Assembly: GCA_017881055.1 (NCBI GenBank)
Contig: JADGRF010000009.1
Location: 1 to 64,000 of the forward strand
DNA from: Sandaracinaceae bacterium
Lineage (GTDB): Bacteria > Myxococcota_A > Polyangia > Polyangiales > JAFGIB01
Direction: 5' to 3'
DNA length: 64,000 nt
The position numbers were made by a program, and so were the translations under genes. Below are positions 19,468 through 34,922 of the stretch, piece by piece (within the stretch, counting starts at the first letter, position 1; the number at the start of each line of letters is the position of its first letter). Under the pieces are notes generated by a model. That model was not told the DNA's origin. It was given only the letters and a program-made list of their open reading frames with translations, and made no database searches.

Positions 19468-20239
19468 CAGGCGGACTCGCTGACTTTCTTTTCTTCCGCT
19501 GCCGTCAGCTGCGCCTTGAGCAAGTCACGATTCAGGCGAGCGATGTGGGAGATGCTGATCTCCTTCGGGCACGCGGCTTCGCACTCTTTGTGGTTCGTGC
19601 AGCCACCAAAGCCTTCGGCATCCATCTGCGCGACCATCTTGCGCACGCGCGCGTAGCGCTCGGGCTGGCCCTGCGGCAGGTGTCCCAAGTGGCTGACCTT
19701 GGCGGACACGAACAGCATGGCCGATGCGTTCGGACAGGCCGCGACGCATGCGCCGCAGCCGATGCACTGCGCGGCGTCGAACGCGGCGTCGGCGTCGAGC
19801 TTCGGCACGAGCGTGCTGTTGGCTTCCGGAGCGCTACCGCTGCGCACCGAGATGTAGCCGCCGGCCTGGATGACGCGGTCGAACGCGCTACGGTCGACGA
19901 CCAAGTCTTTGATCACCGGGAACGCTTCCGCGCGCCACGGCTCGATCCAGAGCTCGTCGCCGTCCTTGAAGCTGCGCATGTGCAGCTGACACGTGGTCGT
20001 GGCCTTGCGCGGGCCATGCGGCTCGCCGTTCACCACCATGCCGCACGCACCGCAGATGCCTTCGCGGCAGTCGTGGTCGAACGCGATCGGATCGCTGCCG
20101 TCCGCGGTCAGCTTCTCGTTGAGCACGTCGAGCATCTCCAGGAACGACATGTCCGCGCTGACGTCGGTCATGTCGTAGTCGGCGAACGAGCCCTGCGTGC
20201 CGCCGCTCTTCTGCCGCCAGACGTGAAGCTTGAGGCGCA

Positions 20240-20243
<4 letters not shown>
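19467..20243 (-). CDS. sdhB: Succinate dehydrogenase iron-sulfur subunit
   Basis: [51 protein letters not shown]. Confidence 0.95.
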
Positions 20244-22162
<1,919 letters not shown>

Positions 22163-22206
22163 GGCGTTGTGAATCCGCGGCGTTGTGAATCCGGTCCGAG
22201 AAGCGT

Positions 22207-22917
22207 TCAGTGAACCAAGCCGAGCAACACCGAGAGCGGGATGCTGATGTTGCCGAGCGTGATGAAGAGCGCGAGGCCGATGGCCGCGTGCTTGATGCGC
22301 GGGTTGTACGCGGAGTGATTGATGCCGAGCGACTGGAACATGCTCCACACGCCATGGAACAGGTGGTAGCCGAGCGAAAGCATCGACACGATGTACAGGC
22401 CCGAGACCCACGGGATGCTGAAGCCGTTGACCAGGTTCGAGTACACGTCTTCGGGGCTGTGCTGATACGGACCCGGCGTGACGCCGAACGTCAGGTGCGC
22501 CAGGTGGTAGAGCAGGAAGCCGAGCAGGATCGGACCGCTCCACACCATCGTGCGCGCCGCGTAGTTAGTCGCGATGTCGCGCTTCACTTTGTACGGCTGC
22601 GGGCGAGCGGAGGCGTTCTTTGCGGTGAGGCGCAGCGCCGTAGCGATGTGCAGCACGACCGCAAGCAACAGCACGGCGCGAGCGACCCAGATCAGCCCAT
22701 GCGAGTGGTGCAGCAGGTGGCTGTAGTCGTTGATCGCTTCCGGACCGGCGAAGATCAACGCGTTGCCGATGAAGTGAAACAGCACGAACCCGACCAGGAT
22801 GGCCCCGGTCGTGGCCATCACGATCTTCTGACCGATGGTCGAGTCGAGCAGGCCGAGAGGACCGGGTGCTGCCGGGAGCGCTCGGAGGTCGCGTGAAGGG
22901 GCTGTCGTGTTTGCCAT
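22207..22917 (-). CDS. sdhC: Succinate dehydrogenase cytochrome b subunit
   Basis: Five hydrophobic segments with conserved His ([29 protein letters not shown]), upstream of sdhA. Confidence 0.9.
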   Translation of the reverse strand: MANTTAPSRDLRALPAAPGPLGLLDSTIGQKIVMATTGAILVGFVLFHFIGNALIFAGPEAINDYSHLLHHSHGLIWVARAVLLLAVVLHIATALRLTAKNASARPQPYKVKRDIATNYAARTMVWSGPILLGFLLYHLAHLTFGVTPGPYQHSPEDVYSNLVNGFSIPWVSGLYIVSMLSLGYHLFHGVWSMFQSLGINHSAYNPRIKHAAIGLALFITLGNISIPLSVLLGLVH

Positions 22918-23199
22918 GGGAGGAGCTCGGTTGCGCAGGCGGTGTATCCGGATTTCCCCATCGCGTGTCGGCGACTCGGACGGCTGCGTTCGCGGCGGAA
23001 GCGGTGCCGGAATATCGCCCGATATCCGCGCGCTGCTGCCAGCGTCCGAAACCGCCGCGCGCGTTCGACACCGTCGCGGGGCTACGCTGGGCTCTTACCA
23101 CACCTAAAAGCCCCGGCGATCACTTTCCTAGGGGAAAACCGGGGTTACGTATGTGTCTCGCGCGTTTCGGAACACGGGTTTGCTTCGGTTTGCCTGTGA

Positions 23200-23230
23200 G
23201 GGGGCGCCGGATCTAGAGTCCGGCGCTCCC
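23200..23230. other. Strong intergenic hairpin
   Basis: GGGGGCGCCGGA-TCTAGAG-TCCGGCGCTCCC: 12-pair stem with one G-T wobble, in the divergent sdhC/DUF4388 intergenic region. Confidence 0.6.
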
Positions 23231-23262
23231 GAACGTCTCGAACGGGGCGGCGTCGCGCACGC

Positions 23263-24916
23263 GTGGGTCGAGGTTTGGAACCACTCTTTCGCACGAATGT
23301 CCCTCCGTATCGCTTGGGCGAGCTGCTCCTGCGCATCGCCGAGCAGCGGCTGACTGGACGCCTGCTGCTGACGTCGGATCTGGGCGAGCGCACGATCTAC
23401 GTGCACAGCGGCTACGCCGTGTTCGCGCACTCGTCGCAGTTCTCGGAGCGCCTCGGCGCGATCGGCGTGCGCTATGGGTTCTTGAAGCGGGAGGACGTCG
23501 CCTCGGCGCTGACGCTGGCGCGCGAGAAGAGCTGCGAGATCGGTCGCGCGTTTCTCGAGCTCGGACACCTGAACGGCACGCAGCTGTTTCGCTTGCTCGG
23601 CGCCCAGCTCGTCGAGCAGCTCGCAGCGAGCTGCGGCCCTAGCCCGATGCGCGCGCGCTTCTTGGCGAATCCCGATGCAGCAGACAAAGTCGCCATCCTG
23701 CGCGTGCATCCGATGACCGCGGTGCTGTCGGCTGTGCGGCACCTGCCGAGCAACGAACACGCGAAGATGCTGAGCGCAGTAGCGGAACGGCGCGTGGCCA
23801 AACGGCCGCTGCCTGAGCCTGCAAAACAATGGCTTCTGGACATCGGCTACCTCGGCGATCCCGAGACGCTGGCGAGTGGAGAAGGCACCACGGTGGCCGC
23901 GTTGCGCTCGCGCTTGATCGCAAAGCTGCGCGCGTCGACCCAGCAAGACTTCGATCCGACTGCGTCGCCGATTCCGCTCGACGTCCGCAAGGAGGACTCG
24001 GGCAGGCCTGCTGCGCGCAGCGTAGCGGACTACCTCACGCTCGCGCTCTTGGTCTCGGGCGCGGTCAAGCTCGCCGATGAACCGCCGAGCAGCGAGCGGG
24101 CCAGTGCTGAGCAGCCGCAGAACGCGGCCGACGGCCTGCGCGTTTCGTTGGGCTCGGCGCTGCGCTCGCCGATCGCGGAGGTGCCGGGCATGCCGTCGTC
24201 GGAGCCGCGCCCGGTGGACATCGCGATTCGTGCGTACTTGGAGGACAAGCGCGAAGCCCGTACCGCCGCGCGGCTCGCAATCTGGGGGCCTGCGGCCGAA
24301 GTTGCCGACGACGACAACCTCGAGCAGACGCTGACGCTCTACCTCACGCTCAAGCCCGAGAGCAGCGACCTGCTCGTGCTCGACGTCTTGCCCAAGGATT
24401 CGCCGGACAAGATCCGCGCCGCGCACGCGAAATACCGAGCGTTTCTGCACAAGCTCTCGGAGTCGCTCACCAGCCCCCTCGGCCAAGCGCGCCTGGCCGA
24501 GCTCGAAATGCGTGTGGACGACGCGCTGAATAACCTAATCCCGCAACCGTCAGCTGCAACGAATGCCCCGGCGCCGATCCGCGAGCCGCTGCATGCGAAC
24601 GCAGAAGCGAGCAGGCCGCGCAGCGTACCCCCCGACGGACTGCGGACGAGCTTGCCGCCCGAGATCGACGCCGAGGGCCTGTTACGCAACATCGAAGCGC
24701 GTGTGCGCGAAGGCAACTGGCAAAAGGTGGTCGAGCTGGTCGAGTCGGCGGCCAGCAAGGGCCGCGCCCTACCACCGACACTGTCGCTGGCACGAGCGTT
24801 GGCACAACGCGAGCTCACGCCGAAGCCGGCAGCGCGCGCACGCGGGCGCATCGTCGTTGCGCTGCTCGTCGGCCTTGCCTGCGGCTGGGCGCTGGCGCGC
24901 TCCGGCCTGATTCCGT

Positions 24917-24930
<14 letters not shown>
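23263..24930 (+). CDS. DUF4388-like protein with C-terminal TM helix
   Basis: YRLGELLLRIAEQRLTGRLLLTSDLGERTIYVHSGYAVFAHSSQFSERLGAIGVRYGFLKREDVASAL; middle J-like segment and C-terminal TM. Start uncertain. Confidence 0.6.
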
Positions 24931-27784
<2,854 letters not shown>

Positions 27785-27892
27785 GGAAAGGCGCGATCCA
27801 TAGCACACGGGCGCGAAGACTGCTCGCGCGTTCAGCCATCACAACCAGTTCCGCTTATGGTGCGTGTTCTACTTTGTTACCGTAAACAGGCC

Positions 27893-28493
27893 ATGAACTG
27901 CCCGAAGTGCCGGCACTACGAGATGGACCCCCGAGATCGCGCACGGCGTCAGCTACGAGCGCTGTTCGTACTGCCAGGGCATGTTTTACGAAGCGAGCGC
28001 GCTCGAGAAGGTCGTGCGCGAAGGCATCACCACGCGCGACTCACTCGCCTTCTCAGTGCAGTCCGACATGATGGACGGCGTGACCGCGCACTGCTTCCGC
28101 TGCCAGCTCGACATGACACCGGTCGTGCTGCAGAGCGTACGCATCGATCGCTGCAGCAAGTGCAACGAGCTACAAGCGCAGCACGAGCGCGGCGCGCGCG
28201 CCGAAGTATTGATCGAGCGCGCCGCCTGCAACGCGGCCGTTCTTCTGCACGCTGGGATCGTAGGCATGGGGCGCGAAGCTCATGAAGTAGCGCTGCATCG
28301 TGCCGAGCGCCTGGAGCTCGAGCGCTTTGCTCAAGCGAAAACCGACACCGAGCTCGGCCTCGACCCCGTTTTGGATCGTGTGCGGGAACCAATCGGCCGT
28401 GGCAATCTGCCCTTGCGCGAGGCCGACCAAGAACGCGCCACGCAGCAATGCCGAGAACGCGCCGGAGACGGGAAAGCGGAGATCGGTGCCTAG
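27893..28493 (+). pseudogene. Zinc-ribbon (zf-TFIIB-like) protein split by a +1 frameshift at a C5 run
   Basis: MNCPKCRHYEMD in one frame; PEIAHGVSYERCSYCQGMFYEASALEKVVREG...HCFRCQLDMTPVVLQSVRIDRCSKCNEL in the next. Removing one C of CCCCC (27928-27932) restores one ORF. 3' end reads through antisense of the convergent gene. Confidence 0.6.
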
Positions 28494-29471
28494 GCGCAGA
28501 AAGCCGTAGCTGACATCGGGAACGCCCGAACCGAGGCCGTTCGCCTGTCCGACAGCGAAGCTGTGCAGACCATAACCCAGCACGAAACCCAACTCGCTCT
28601 GCTCGCCGAGCGGAACGCGTAGCCGTAACCCGAAGCCGAGCTCGCCCGAGCTGGTGTCGTAGTTCTGCCCTTTCGAAGCCTGTGAGCTGACACCGACCAG
28701 CAGCTCGCCGCGTAAGTCGAGACCGAGGTTCGCGGCGAAGCCGGACCGGAAGTGCGCCGCGGGGTACCAGTGCAGCTGCAACGCGAGCTTGGGCGCCATC
28801 CCCAGCGAGTAGCCGCGTAGACCCAGATAGGGATCGCTGTACGAGAAGCTGCGGGTGCTGAAGTGAGCGGCTACGGCGATGTCGAAGGCGCTCGGACGCG
28901 GGGAGCTGTCGGCGTCCTCGGCAGACTCGCTTGTTTCCACGGCCGCGACGACTGCAGGCTCCGTGGCGGGCTTGGGCGCGGCTGCCGCTGGTTCCGCGGG
29001 AACGAGCCTGTCGGGGGGCGACGCTCTGACCAGCGCCGGTCCGAACGCCTTCCAGACCTCGGCTTTGGCGAGCGTCGCCATCTTGCCGACTGGCCCCGTG
29101 AACTTCGTGCGCGCGAGCTGCGTGCCATCTTGACCCGCGAACAGCGTGAGCGTGATACGCGCGCCGCGGCCGGCTCGCTCGGTGTGACCTTCCACGAACG
29201 CAGCGACTTGCAGCTCACGCGCCACGCTGATGCGGCCCGCGACGGTGTCCAGGTCCGCATCGGTGTGGTGCGCGGCTTGCTCCGCCTGCGAGTCGTCGAC
29301 GAGCGTGACCGAATGCTCCTCCAGCTCGGCCATGACCAGCTTGCGAGCGCGCTCCCCGAACGGTCCGTCGAAGTCGCGCACGATCACGCTGTTCTGCGCG
29401 GACGCCACGCTTGCGCATGCGAACGCACCCAGCAACAACGCCGTGCCGAATGCCGCCGTGACGCGCGTCAT
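28170..29471 (-). CDS. Secreted protein with C-terminal outer-membrane beta-barrel-like region
   Basis: Signal peptide MTRVTAAFGTALLLGAFACASVASAQ, Pro/Ala linker, amphipathic barrel-like C-terminus ending AALVLRL. ORF track over-extends to 30227. Confidence 0.68.
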   Translation of the reverse strand: MTRVTAAFGTALLLGAFACASVASAQNSVIVRDFDGPFGERARKLVMAELEEHSVTLVDDSQAEQAAHHTDADLDTVAGRISVARELQVAAFVEGHTERAGRGARITLTLFAGQDGTQLARTKFTGPVGKMATLAKAEVWKAFGPALVRASPPDRLVPAEPAAAAPKPATEPAVVAAVETSESAEDADSSPRPSAFDIAVAAHFSTRSFSYSDPYLGLRGYSLGMAPKLALQLHWYPAAHFRSGFAANLGLDLRGELLVGVSSQASKGQNYDTSSGELGFGLRLRVPLGEQSELGFVLGYGLHSFAVGQANGLGSGVPDVSYGFLRLGTDLRFPVSGAFSALLRGAFLVGLAQGQIATADWFPHTIQNGVEAELGVGFRLSKALELQALGTMQRYFMSFAPHAYDPSVQKNGRVAGGALDQYFGARAALVLRL

Positions 29472-29956
29472 GGACCACCATCCCTGGGCGGCGCGCCGCC
29501 GCCGTCGCTGCCAGCGCCGTTGAGCGTGGCCACCCAGTCGCGCACGCAGGCGAGATCGCTCGCGCTCACGGGCGTGCCCCCGAACGGCATCGCCGCGCCG
29601 CAGGGCGGCGGTGTGGTCAGCTTCTGCAGCAGCAGGCTCTGCGTTCCGTCGCTGGCAACGAACACGTGGCCGTTGCAGACCGAAGTGCTCGGCGAGGCTT
29701 TGCCGACCAGGCGACGCTCCACGCCAGGCGATGTGAGATCGACTTGCAGTGCGGGCGGGCTGTGGCAGGCCGCGCCCGCACAGCTCTTCGCGAACAACGC
29801 TGTCACGCACGCAGGCGCCGGAGCCACGTTGCTCGGTGCCGTGGCTGCGTCCGTGCCCGCGTCCGGCACAAGGAACGCGAAGCGGTCCGGGTTCACGAGG
29901 TCCCCTGCGCACGCGCTCGCGAGGCAGGCCATGCATGCGAAAAACACGACTTTCAT
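29468..29956 (-). CDS. Lipoprotein with CX4CH motif
   Basis: MKVVFFACMACLASACAGD lipobox; ALFAKSCAGAACHSPP; stop overlaps next gene's ATG. Confidence 0.68.
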   Translation of the reverse strand: MKVVFFACMACLASACAGDLVNPDRFAFLVPDAGTDAATAPSNVAPAPACVTALFAKSCAGAACHSPPALQVDLTSPGVERRLVGKASPSTSVCNGHVFVASDGTQSLLLQKLTTPPPCGAAMPFGGTPVSASDLACVRDWVATLNGAGSDGGGAPPRDGGP

Positions 29957-30043
29957 TCCACGGTTGGCTTGGTGCATTGCGTTCGTGGTTCGGTAGCATA
30001 CCCAGAGTGACGCAACCTGTTCCAGAGATCTGCGAGGCGCAGC

Positions 30044-31033
30044 TCAGCGGCGAAAGCGCAGCAAGTAGCTCGACCATGTAAGACCCGCGCCGACGCCAGC
30101 AACCGCAATGTCGTCGTTGCCGGTCCAGGTGTCCCAGCGCTGCGAGAGCACGCTCGGCGAGCCCGCGCCCGCCGTGTTGCCGAACTCGATCAGGTTGTGG
30201 AAGTGACGCGACTGCGGCACCTCGCACGACTCACAGACCCGTTCCAGCATACGCAGGTTGGCTTGATGGCCGACGAAGCCCCACGGACGATCCTGCGTCT
30301 GATGCACGGTCTGCAGCTCTTTCACGAGCTGCGTCATGGTCTTGATCGCGAACTTCTGGACGCTCTGACCGTCTTGCCGAAAGAAGCCATGACGCGGGAT
30401 CACGACCTTGTCGAACGACGCGGGGTTCGAGCCGAGCTTGTTGTCGAGGATCTCGGCGCGTCCGGGCTCGCGCAGCGAGACGACAGCAGCCACCGCGGCG
30501 TCACCCCAGAGCACGGCGCCATTGCGATCGCGGTAGTCGACCGTGCAGGTCAGCGTCTCGGGCACGACCATCAGTACGAAGCGCGGCGTACGCGCCGGAT
30601 CCATCATCGACAGCATGTAGAGCGGCACGAAGAAGCTGGTGCACGCGGAGTTTGCGTCGAACGCGGGCGCTTCGATGCCGAGCTCCGCGGCGATCGCACA
30701 GGCCTCCGCGGGAGACAGGAGCTCCGGCGACGAGCCGCCAGCGATCACCATGCCGATGTCCGCGGCGGTCACGCCGGCGCGCTGCATCGCGAGCTGGGCG
30801 GCACGCGCCCCGAGCTGCGCGTGGGTGTACGACGAGGCCTCGCCCGCCGCGCGCGGGTCGGCATTCTTGGTCGTACGGATGTAGTCGAGCGAGAGCACCG
30901 TGCGGCGCGAGCGGATGCCCACGCGCTCCAGAATCCAGGCGTCGCTCGTACCGATGTCGAGCGCTTCCAGGAACGGATTGGTGATCTCGGTCTCGGGGTG
31001 GAAGTGCCCGAGGCCATGCAAATGGACGCTCAA
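30044..31033 (-). CDS. 3-oxoacyl-ACP synthase III-like (FabH-like) enzyme
   Basis: SDAWILERVGIRSR; ANSACTSFF (active Cys); GHQAN; FGNTAGAG. Confidence 0.88.
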   Translation of the reverse strand: MSVHLHGLGHFHPETEITNPFLEALDIGTSDAWILERVGIRSRRTVLSLDYIRTTKNADPRAAGEASSYTHAQLGARAAQLAMQRAGVTAADIGMVIAGGSSPELLSPAEACAIAAELGIEAPAFDANSACTSFFVPLYMLSMMDPARTPRFVLMVVPETLTCTVDYRDRNGAVLWGDAAVAAVVSLREPGRAEILDNKLGSNPASFDKVVIPRHGFFRQDGQSVQKFAIKTMTQLVKELQTVHQTQDRPWGFVGHQANLRMLERVCESCEVPQSRHFHNLIEFGNTAGAGSPSVLSQRWDTWTGNDDIAVAGVGAGLTWSSYLLRFRR

Positions 31034-31181
31034 AGGGACGGCTCCATGAAGTTCGTTGCGGGTCGCACTGCTTTGCGCCTTCTACAGCGAATTTCACCTG
31101 GGACCAAACGCCAGCCTGCCGGCATGCCAGTGAGGGCATGAAATTCCCGCGGCGGGGGTTATGCTATCTACGGAGGCCGTC

Positions 31182-32216
31182 ATGCGCTCTACGTCCCGCG
31201 GTTCTTTCACACCTGTGCTGGCGAGCGTGCTTTTGCCCATTCTGGGCTGCGCGGGCGCGCCCACACCGCCTCCGGTGAGCCCGGCTCAGCAGAGCCAGAG
31301 CCAGAGCCAGAGCGAGGAGGAGGGCGCGGCGATCGCGGCCGCCAAACAGAGCCCGATCGCCCGGCCGGAGCCGCGACCCCTGTATCCGCAGGAGGCCCCG
31401 CCGCCGGAGCCGGCCGCCGAGACCTCGCCGCCACCACCCACCTACCCGGAGGCGCAGGCGTCGAGCACGCCGCCGCCCGCAGCCGCACCCGCGCAGTCGG
31501 CAGCCGTCGCCGCCCCCCCGGCAGCGCCCGCGAACGCGCCCGCCGCTCCGCCGATCTACACGAGCGATGAGCCGACGTACGCGGCCCCTGCTCCCGATTA
31601 CGTCTGGGCGCCCGGTTATTGGTACTGGTACTCCGATCACTACGTCTGGATCGACGGTGGCTGGCTGCCGCCGCGTTCGGGTTATGTGTACGTGGGCCCG
31701 AGCTGGGTCTGGGGCGGCTACGGCTGGACCATGATGGCGGGCGGCTGGGGCTACCCCGGCACATCGGTGGTCGTGTATCCGATGTATCGCCACCGGGTGC
31801 TCTACGGCGACTCAGGCTATCGCTACGGCGGCGGCTATCGAGCCGGGTACGGCTACCGCTCGTACGGTGGGTACTCGGGCTATCGCGGCTCGGGCTATCG
31901 CGCGCCTTCGTATCGTCCCTCGGCGCAGCCGCGCCAGACGATCGTCGTGCCGCGTGGCGGCGGACGACGCACGGTCGAGTCCAGTTACTACCGCTCGTCG
32001 GCGCCGATCTACCGCGCGCCCGCGCCCTCGTATCGCATGCCGAGTCAGTCGTATCGCTACGCGCCGCAACCGCGACAGACGATCGTCATGCCGCGCAGCT
32101 CTGGTGGCTCACGCGGACCGTCGTACTCGCCTCGTCCCGCGATGCGCGGCGGTGGCGGTGGTGGGCATTTCGGCGGTGGCGGCGGCGGGCACTTCGGCGG
32201 CGGACACCACCGCTGA
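31182..32216 (+). CDS. YXWGXW-type Tyr/Gly-rich lipoprotein
   Basis: Lipobox ILGCAG, Pro/Ala-rich region, VWAPGYWYWYSDHYVWIDGGWLPPRSGYVYVGPSWVWGGYGW, then YRGSGYR/SYR repeats and GGGGGHFGGG tail. Confidence 0.75.
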   Translation: MRSTSRGSFTPVLASVLLPILGCAGAPTPPPVSPAQQSQSQSQSEEEGAAIAAAKQSPIARPEPRPLYPQEAPPPEPAAETSPPPPTYPEAQASSTPPPAAAPAQSAAVAAPPAAPANAPAAPPIYTSDEPTYAAPAPDYVWAPGYWYWYSDHYVWIDGGWLPPRSGYVYVGPSWVWGGYGWTMMAGGWGYPGTSVVVYPMYRHRVLYGDSGYRYGGGYRAGYGYRSYGGYSGYRGSGYRAPSYRPSAQPRQTIVVPRGGGRRTVESSYYRSSAPIYRAPAPSYRMPSQSYRYAPQPRQTIVMPRSSGGSRGPSYSPRPAMRGGGGGGHFGGGGGGHFGGGHHR

Positions 32217-32278
32217 GCGCACGAACGCGCGAACGCCAAGGTTGCAATCCGCGCCAGCGTCCTACACGTTTGCGCGCC

Positions 32279-33727
32279 ATGGCTAGACCCCAAGACACGC
32301 TTGCCGCGGACTCTCGCCGCGCGACGCTCGCAGTGGTGCAGATCCACGCCTACGGCTTCAACCACACTGCCATCGGCTCGATCCTCGATCCGCGTTTTCT
32401 CGAGCCCATGACGTGGCGCGGCTCGGGCTTCCTGATCCGCATCGCCAAGAAAGACGGCTACGTGCTCACGAACGCACACGTCGTGCGCAACGCGGCCAGC
32501 CTGCAGGTGATGTCGTTGATGACGAGCGAGGAAATGTTCCCCGCGGAGCTCGTCAGCATGGTCTCGACGCTCGAGCCAGACATCGCGCTGATCAAGCTGA
32601 CCGACGCCGCGCTCGATCACTTTCGCGGTCTGTGCGACGGCAAGATCCCGTTCCTGGAGTTCGGCGATTCGGAGAACGTGCAGCGCGGCACCGACGTGAA
32701 GGCGATCGGCTATCCGTTCGGCATGATGGAACCGAACATGTCGGGCGGCGCGATCTCGAACTTCATCGCGGGCGATCTCGACAACTCCGAGCGCCTGGTG
32801 ACCGACGCCGCGATCAACCCCGGCAACAGCGGGGGCCCTGCGATCGTTCCGGGCGGGCACGCCATCGGCATCAACACGTCGGTCGTGATCGACGCAGACA
32901 ACATCGGCTTCATCACGCCGATCGAATGGGCGCGCATCCTGGTGCCGCAGATGCTCGCCAACCCCGACGCGCGCTTGGCGGACATCGGCGGCATGTTCCA
33001 GCCCAACTCGGAAGCCAACGCACGCCACCTCGGGCTGTCCCACGTGGACGGCGTGATCACCATGCGCGCGCATCACGGCGGTATGCTGGAACGCGCAGGC
33101 CTACAGCATCTCGACGTGGTGGTCGGCGTCGATGGCTACGCCATCGATCGCTTCGGCACGCTGGTGCGCGACAAGCAGAAGCGTCGCCGCAACATCTACG
33201 ACGCGCTGCGTCACATCCCGGTCGGCAAGAAGGTCCGCATCGACTACATGCGCGGCGGCAAGCTCAAGCGCTCGCAGACCGAAGCCATTCCGGCGCCCAT
33301 CATCGACGTCGCATCACAGCCGATCGTGCACAAGCGCCGGTTCATCGAGTTCTACGGGCTGATCCTCCAGGACTTGAGCCTGGAGATTGCCAGCGCCTTG
33401 TCCGCGCTCTCCGGCGTCGACTATCTCTCCGGCGTCGAAGGGCGGCCGTCCACCGAGCCGAAGCTGGTCGTGACGTTCGTGATGCCGGGCTCGCCCGCGG
33501 ATGACTTGTTCTTCGCACCGGGCAACGTGATCACGCACGTGAACGGCGATCGCGTACGCGGCGCCGAGTCGTTCGTGAAGAAAGTAAAGACACGCACACG
33601 CGACTCGAACGTGGTCGTGCGCACGCAGCTCGGTGGAATCGGCGTATTCCACATGGACAAGGCCGCACGCGCCAAGCTGTACGTGCAGGCACCGCCGATG
33701 CAGACCGAGGACGCGGCCACGGGCTGA
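32279..33727 (+). CDS. Trypsin-like serine protease with PDZ-like domains (HtrA/Do-like)
   Basis: VLTNAHVV, EPDIALIKL, INPGNSGGPAI catalytic triad motifs; two PDZ-like segments. No obvious signal peptide. Confidence 0.85.
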   Translation: MARPQDTLAADSRRATLAVVQIHAYGFNHTAIGSILDPRFLEPMTWRGSGFLIRIAKKDGYVLTNAHVVRNAASLQVMSLMTSEEMFPAELVSMVSTLEPDIALIKLTDAALDHFRGLCDGKIPFLEFGDSENVQRGTDVKAIGYPFGMMEPNMSGGAISNFIAGDLDNSERLVTDAAINPGNSGGPAIVPGGHAIGINTSVVIDADNIGFITPIEWARILVPQMLANPDARLADIGGMFQPNSEANARHLGLSHVDGVITMRAHHGGMLERAGLQHLDVVVGVDGYAIDRFGTLVRDKQKRRRNIYDALRHIPVGKKVRIDYMRGGKLKRSQTEAIPAPIIDVASQPIVHKRRFIEFYGLILQDLSLEIASALSALSGVDYLSGVEGRPSTEPKLVVTFVMPGSPADDLFFAPGNVITHVNGDRVRGAESFVKKVKTRTRDSNVVVRTQLGGIGVFHMDKAARAKLYVQAPPMQTEDAATG

Positions 33728-33763
33728 CAGCGGCCATCAACCTTCGTGAGCGCCGCTGTGAGC

Positions 33764-34864
33764 TCAGCGACGCTCGCGGGGGCGCTTGGCAACGAGCGCG
33801 CGTGCCCGCGAAACTGCGGCGTTCGTCGCGCGACGCGCCAGCGGACCCAGCCACTCGCGCAGCGGAGGATTGCGTGCCGCGGCAAGCAGCGCGTCGGGCA
33901 GGTCCGCGCCGCCAGTGCGCGTGAGGCCGGTGAAGCGAATCGCGGACAGCTTCGCCGTCGCGACGACGGTGTCGATCGAGTTGATCTGTCCGCTCGCGTC
34001 GATGCCGATGAACACGACGAAGCGCGGCGGCACACCCGGAGGGGGAGCGACGCGCTCGCCGATCAGCGCCGGGATGCCGTTCACCATGCGCACCGCGAAG
34101 CGCACGTTCGCGCCACCGCTGGTGGCGGTCTTCAGGTGGAACTTGATCACCTTGTCGCGGCCCTCGACGCGCTTGCGTGCCGCGAAGAACTCTCCGCCAC
34201 CGTCGTTGTGCGCGCGCACGTCCTCCGCCAGCAGCATTTCGAGCGCAGGCACGTTGTGCGCGAGCAGGTGCACGCAAAATGCTTCGAGCTTCTCGCGCGT
34301 GCGGCGTTGCTCGATGCTGGACGGCTTGCGCGCCCGCGCGTGGTAGTCGGCAATGGCGTTGTGCGCACGGTGCAGCGTGGTCTTCACGTTTGGCTCGCGG
34401 AGCGCGAGGGCATCGGCAGTCTCGCGCACCGAGTAATCCAACACGTCGCGCAGCAGCAGTACGGCGCGTTGCGTGGGAGTCAGAGCTTCGAGCGCGATCA
34501 GGAATGCAAAGCCCAGGCTCTCGAGCTCACCGAAGCGTGCTTCGACGCTGGGTGCGTGCGCGTCTGCCGGCAGCTCGATCGGACTGGGCAGCCACGTGCC
34601 GACGTAGTTGCGCCGCTTGCGTGCGCGCAACGCATCACGACTCAGATTGACGGCAACGCGCACCAACCAGGGACGCAGGTCGCTCACGAGATCGAGCGGC
34701 GGGTTCTCGAGCGCGCGCCGATACGTTTCTTGCACCAGGTCGTCCGCATCGCTCGCGGATCCCGTCATGCGATAGCACAGGCGCCACAGGTGATCGCGGT
34801 GCGGGGAGAGCTTGGCAGCAAACGTAGCTGCCACGCCGCGTGCGTCGGTAGATATCGCGACCAC
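33764..34864 (-). CDS. ECF sigma factor, ECF41-like with SnoaL-like C-terminal extension
   Basis: HLWRLCYRMTGSASDADDLVQETYRRAL...LTPTQRAVLLLRDVLDYSVRETADAL; linker WLPSP and DGGG motif. GTG start. Confidence 0.85.
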   Translation of the reverse strand: MVAISTDARGVAATFAAKLSPHRDHLWRLCYRMTGSASDADDLVQETYRRALENPPLDLVSDLRPWLVRVAVNLSRDALRARKRRNYVGTWLPSPIELPADAHAPSVEARFGELESLGFAFLIALEALTPTQRAVLLLRDVLDYSVRETADALALREPNVKTTLHRAHNAIADYHARARKPSSIEQRRTREKLEAFCVHLLAHNVPALEMLLAEDVRAHNDGGGEFFAARKRVEGRDKVIKFHLKTATSGGANVRFAVRMVNGIPALIGERVAPPPGVPPRFVVFIGIDASGQINSIDTVVATAKLSAIRFTGLTRTGGADLPDALLAAARNPPLREWLGPLARRATNAAVSRARALVAKRPRERR

Positions 34865-34871
34865 ATCCCAC

Positions 34872-34897
34872 TGTAACCTTTCGAGGGCCCGGTTCGT
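34872..34897 (+). promoter_or_regulatory. Candidate ECF-type promoter for the CMD gene
   Basis: TGTAACC-N16-CGT followed by AAAGGAGAGAAAGGA and ATG 34923, in the divergent sigma/CMD intergenic region. Confidence 0.45.
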
Positions 34898-34922
34898 GAA
34901 AGGAGAGAAAGGAATCTAGATC

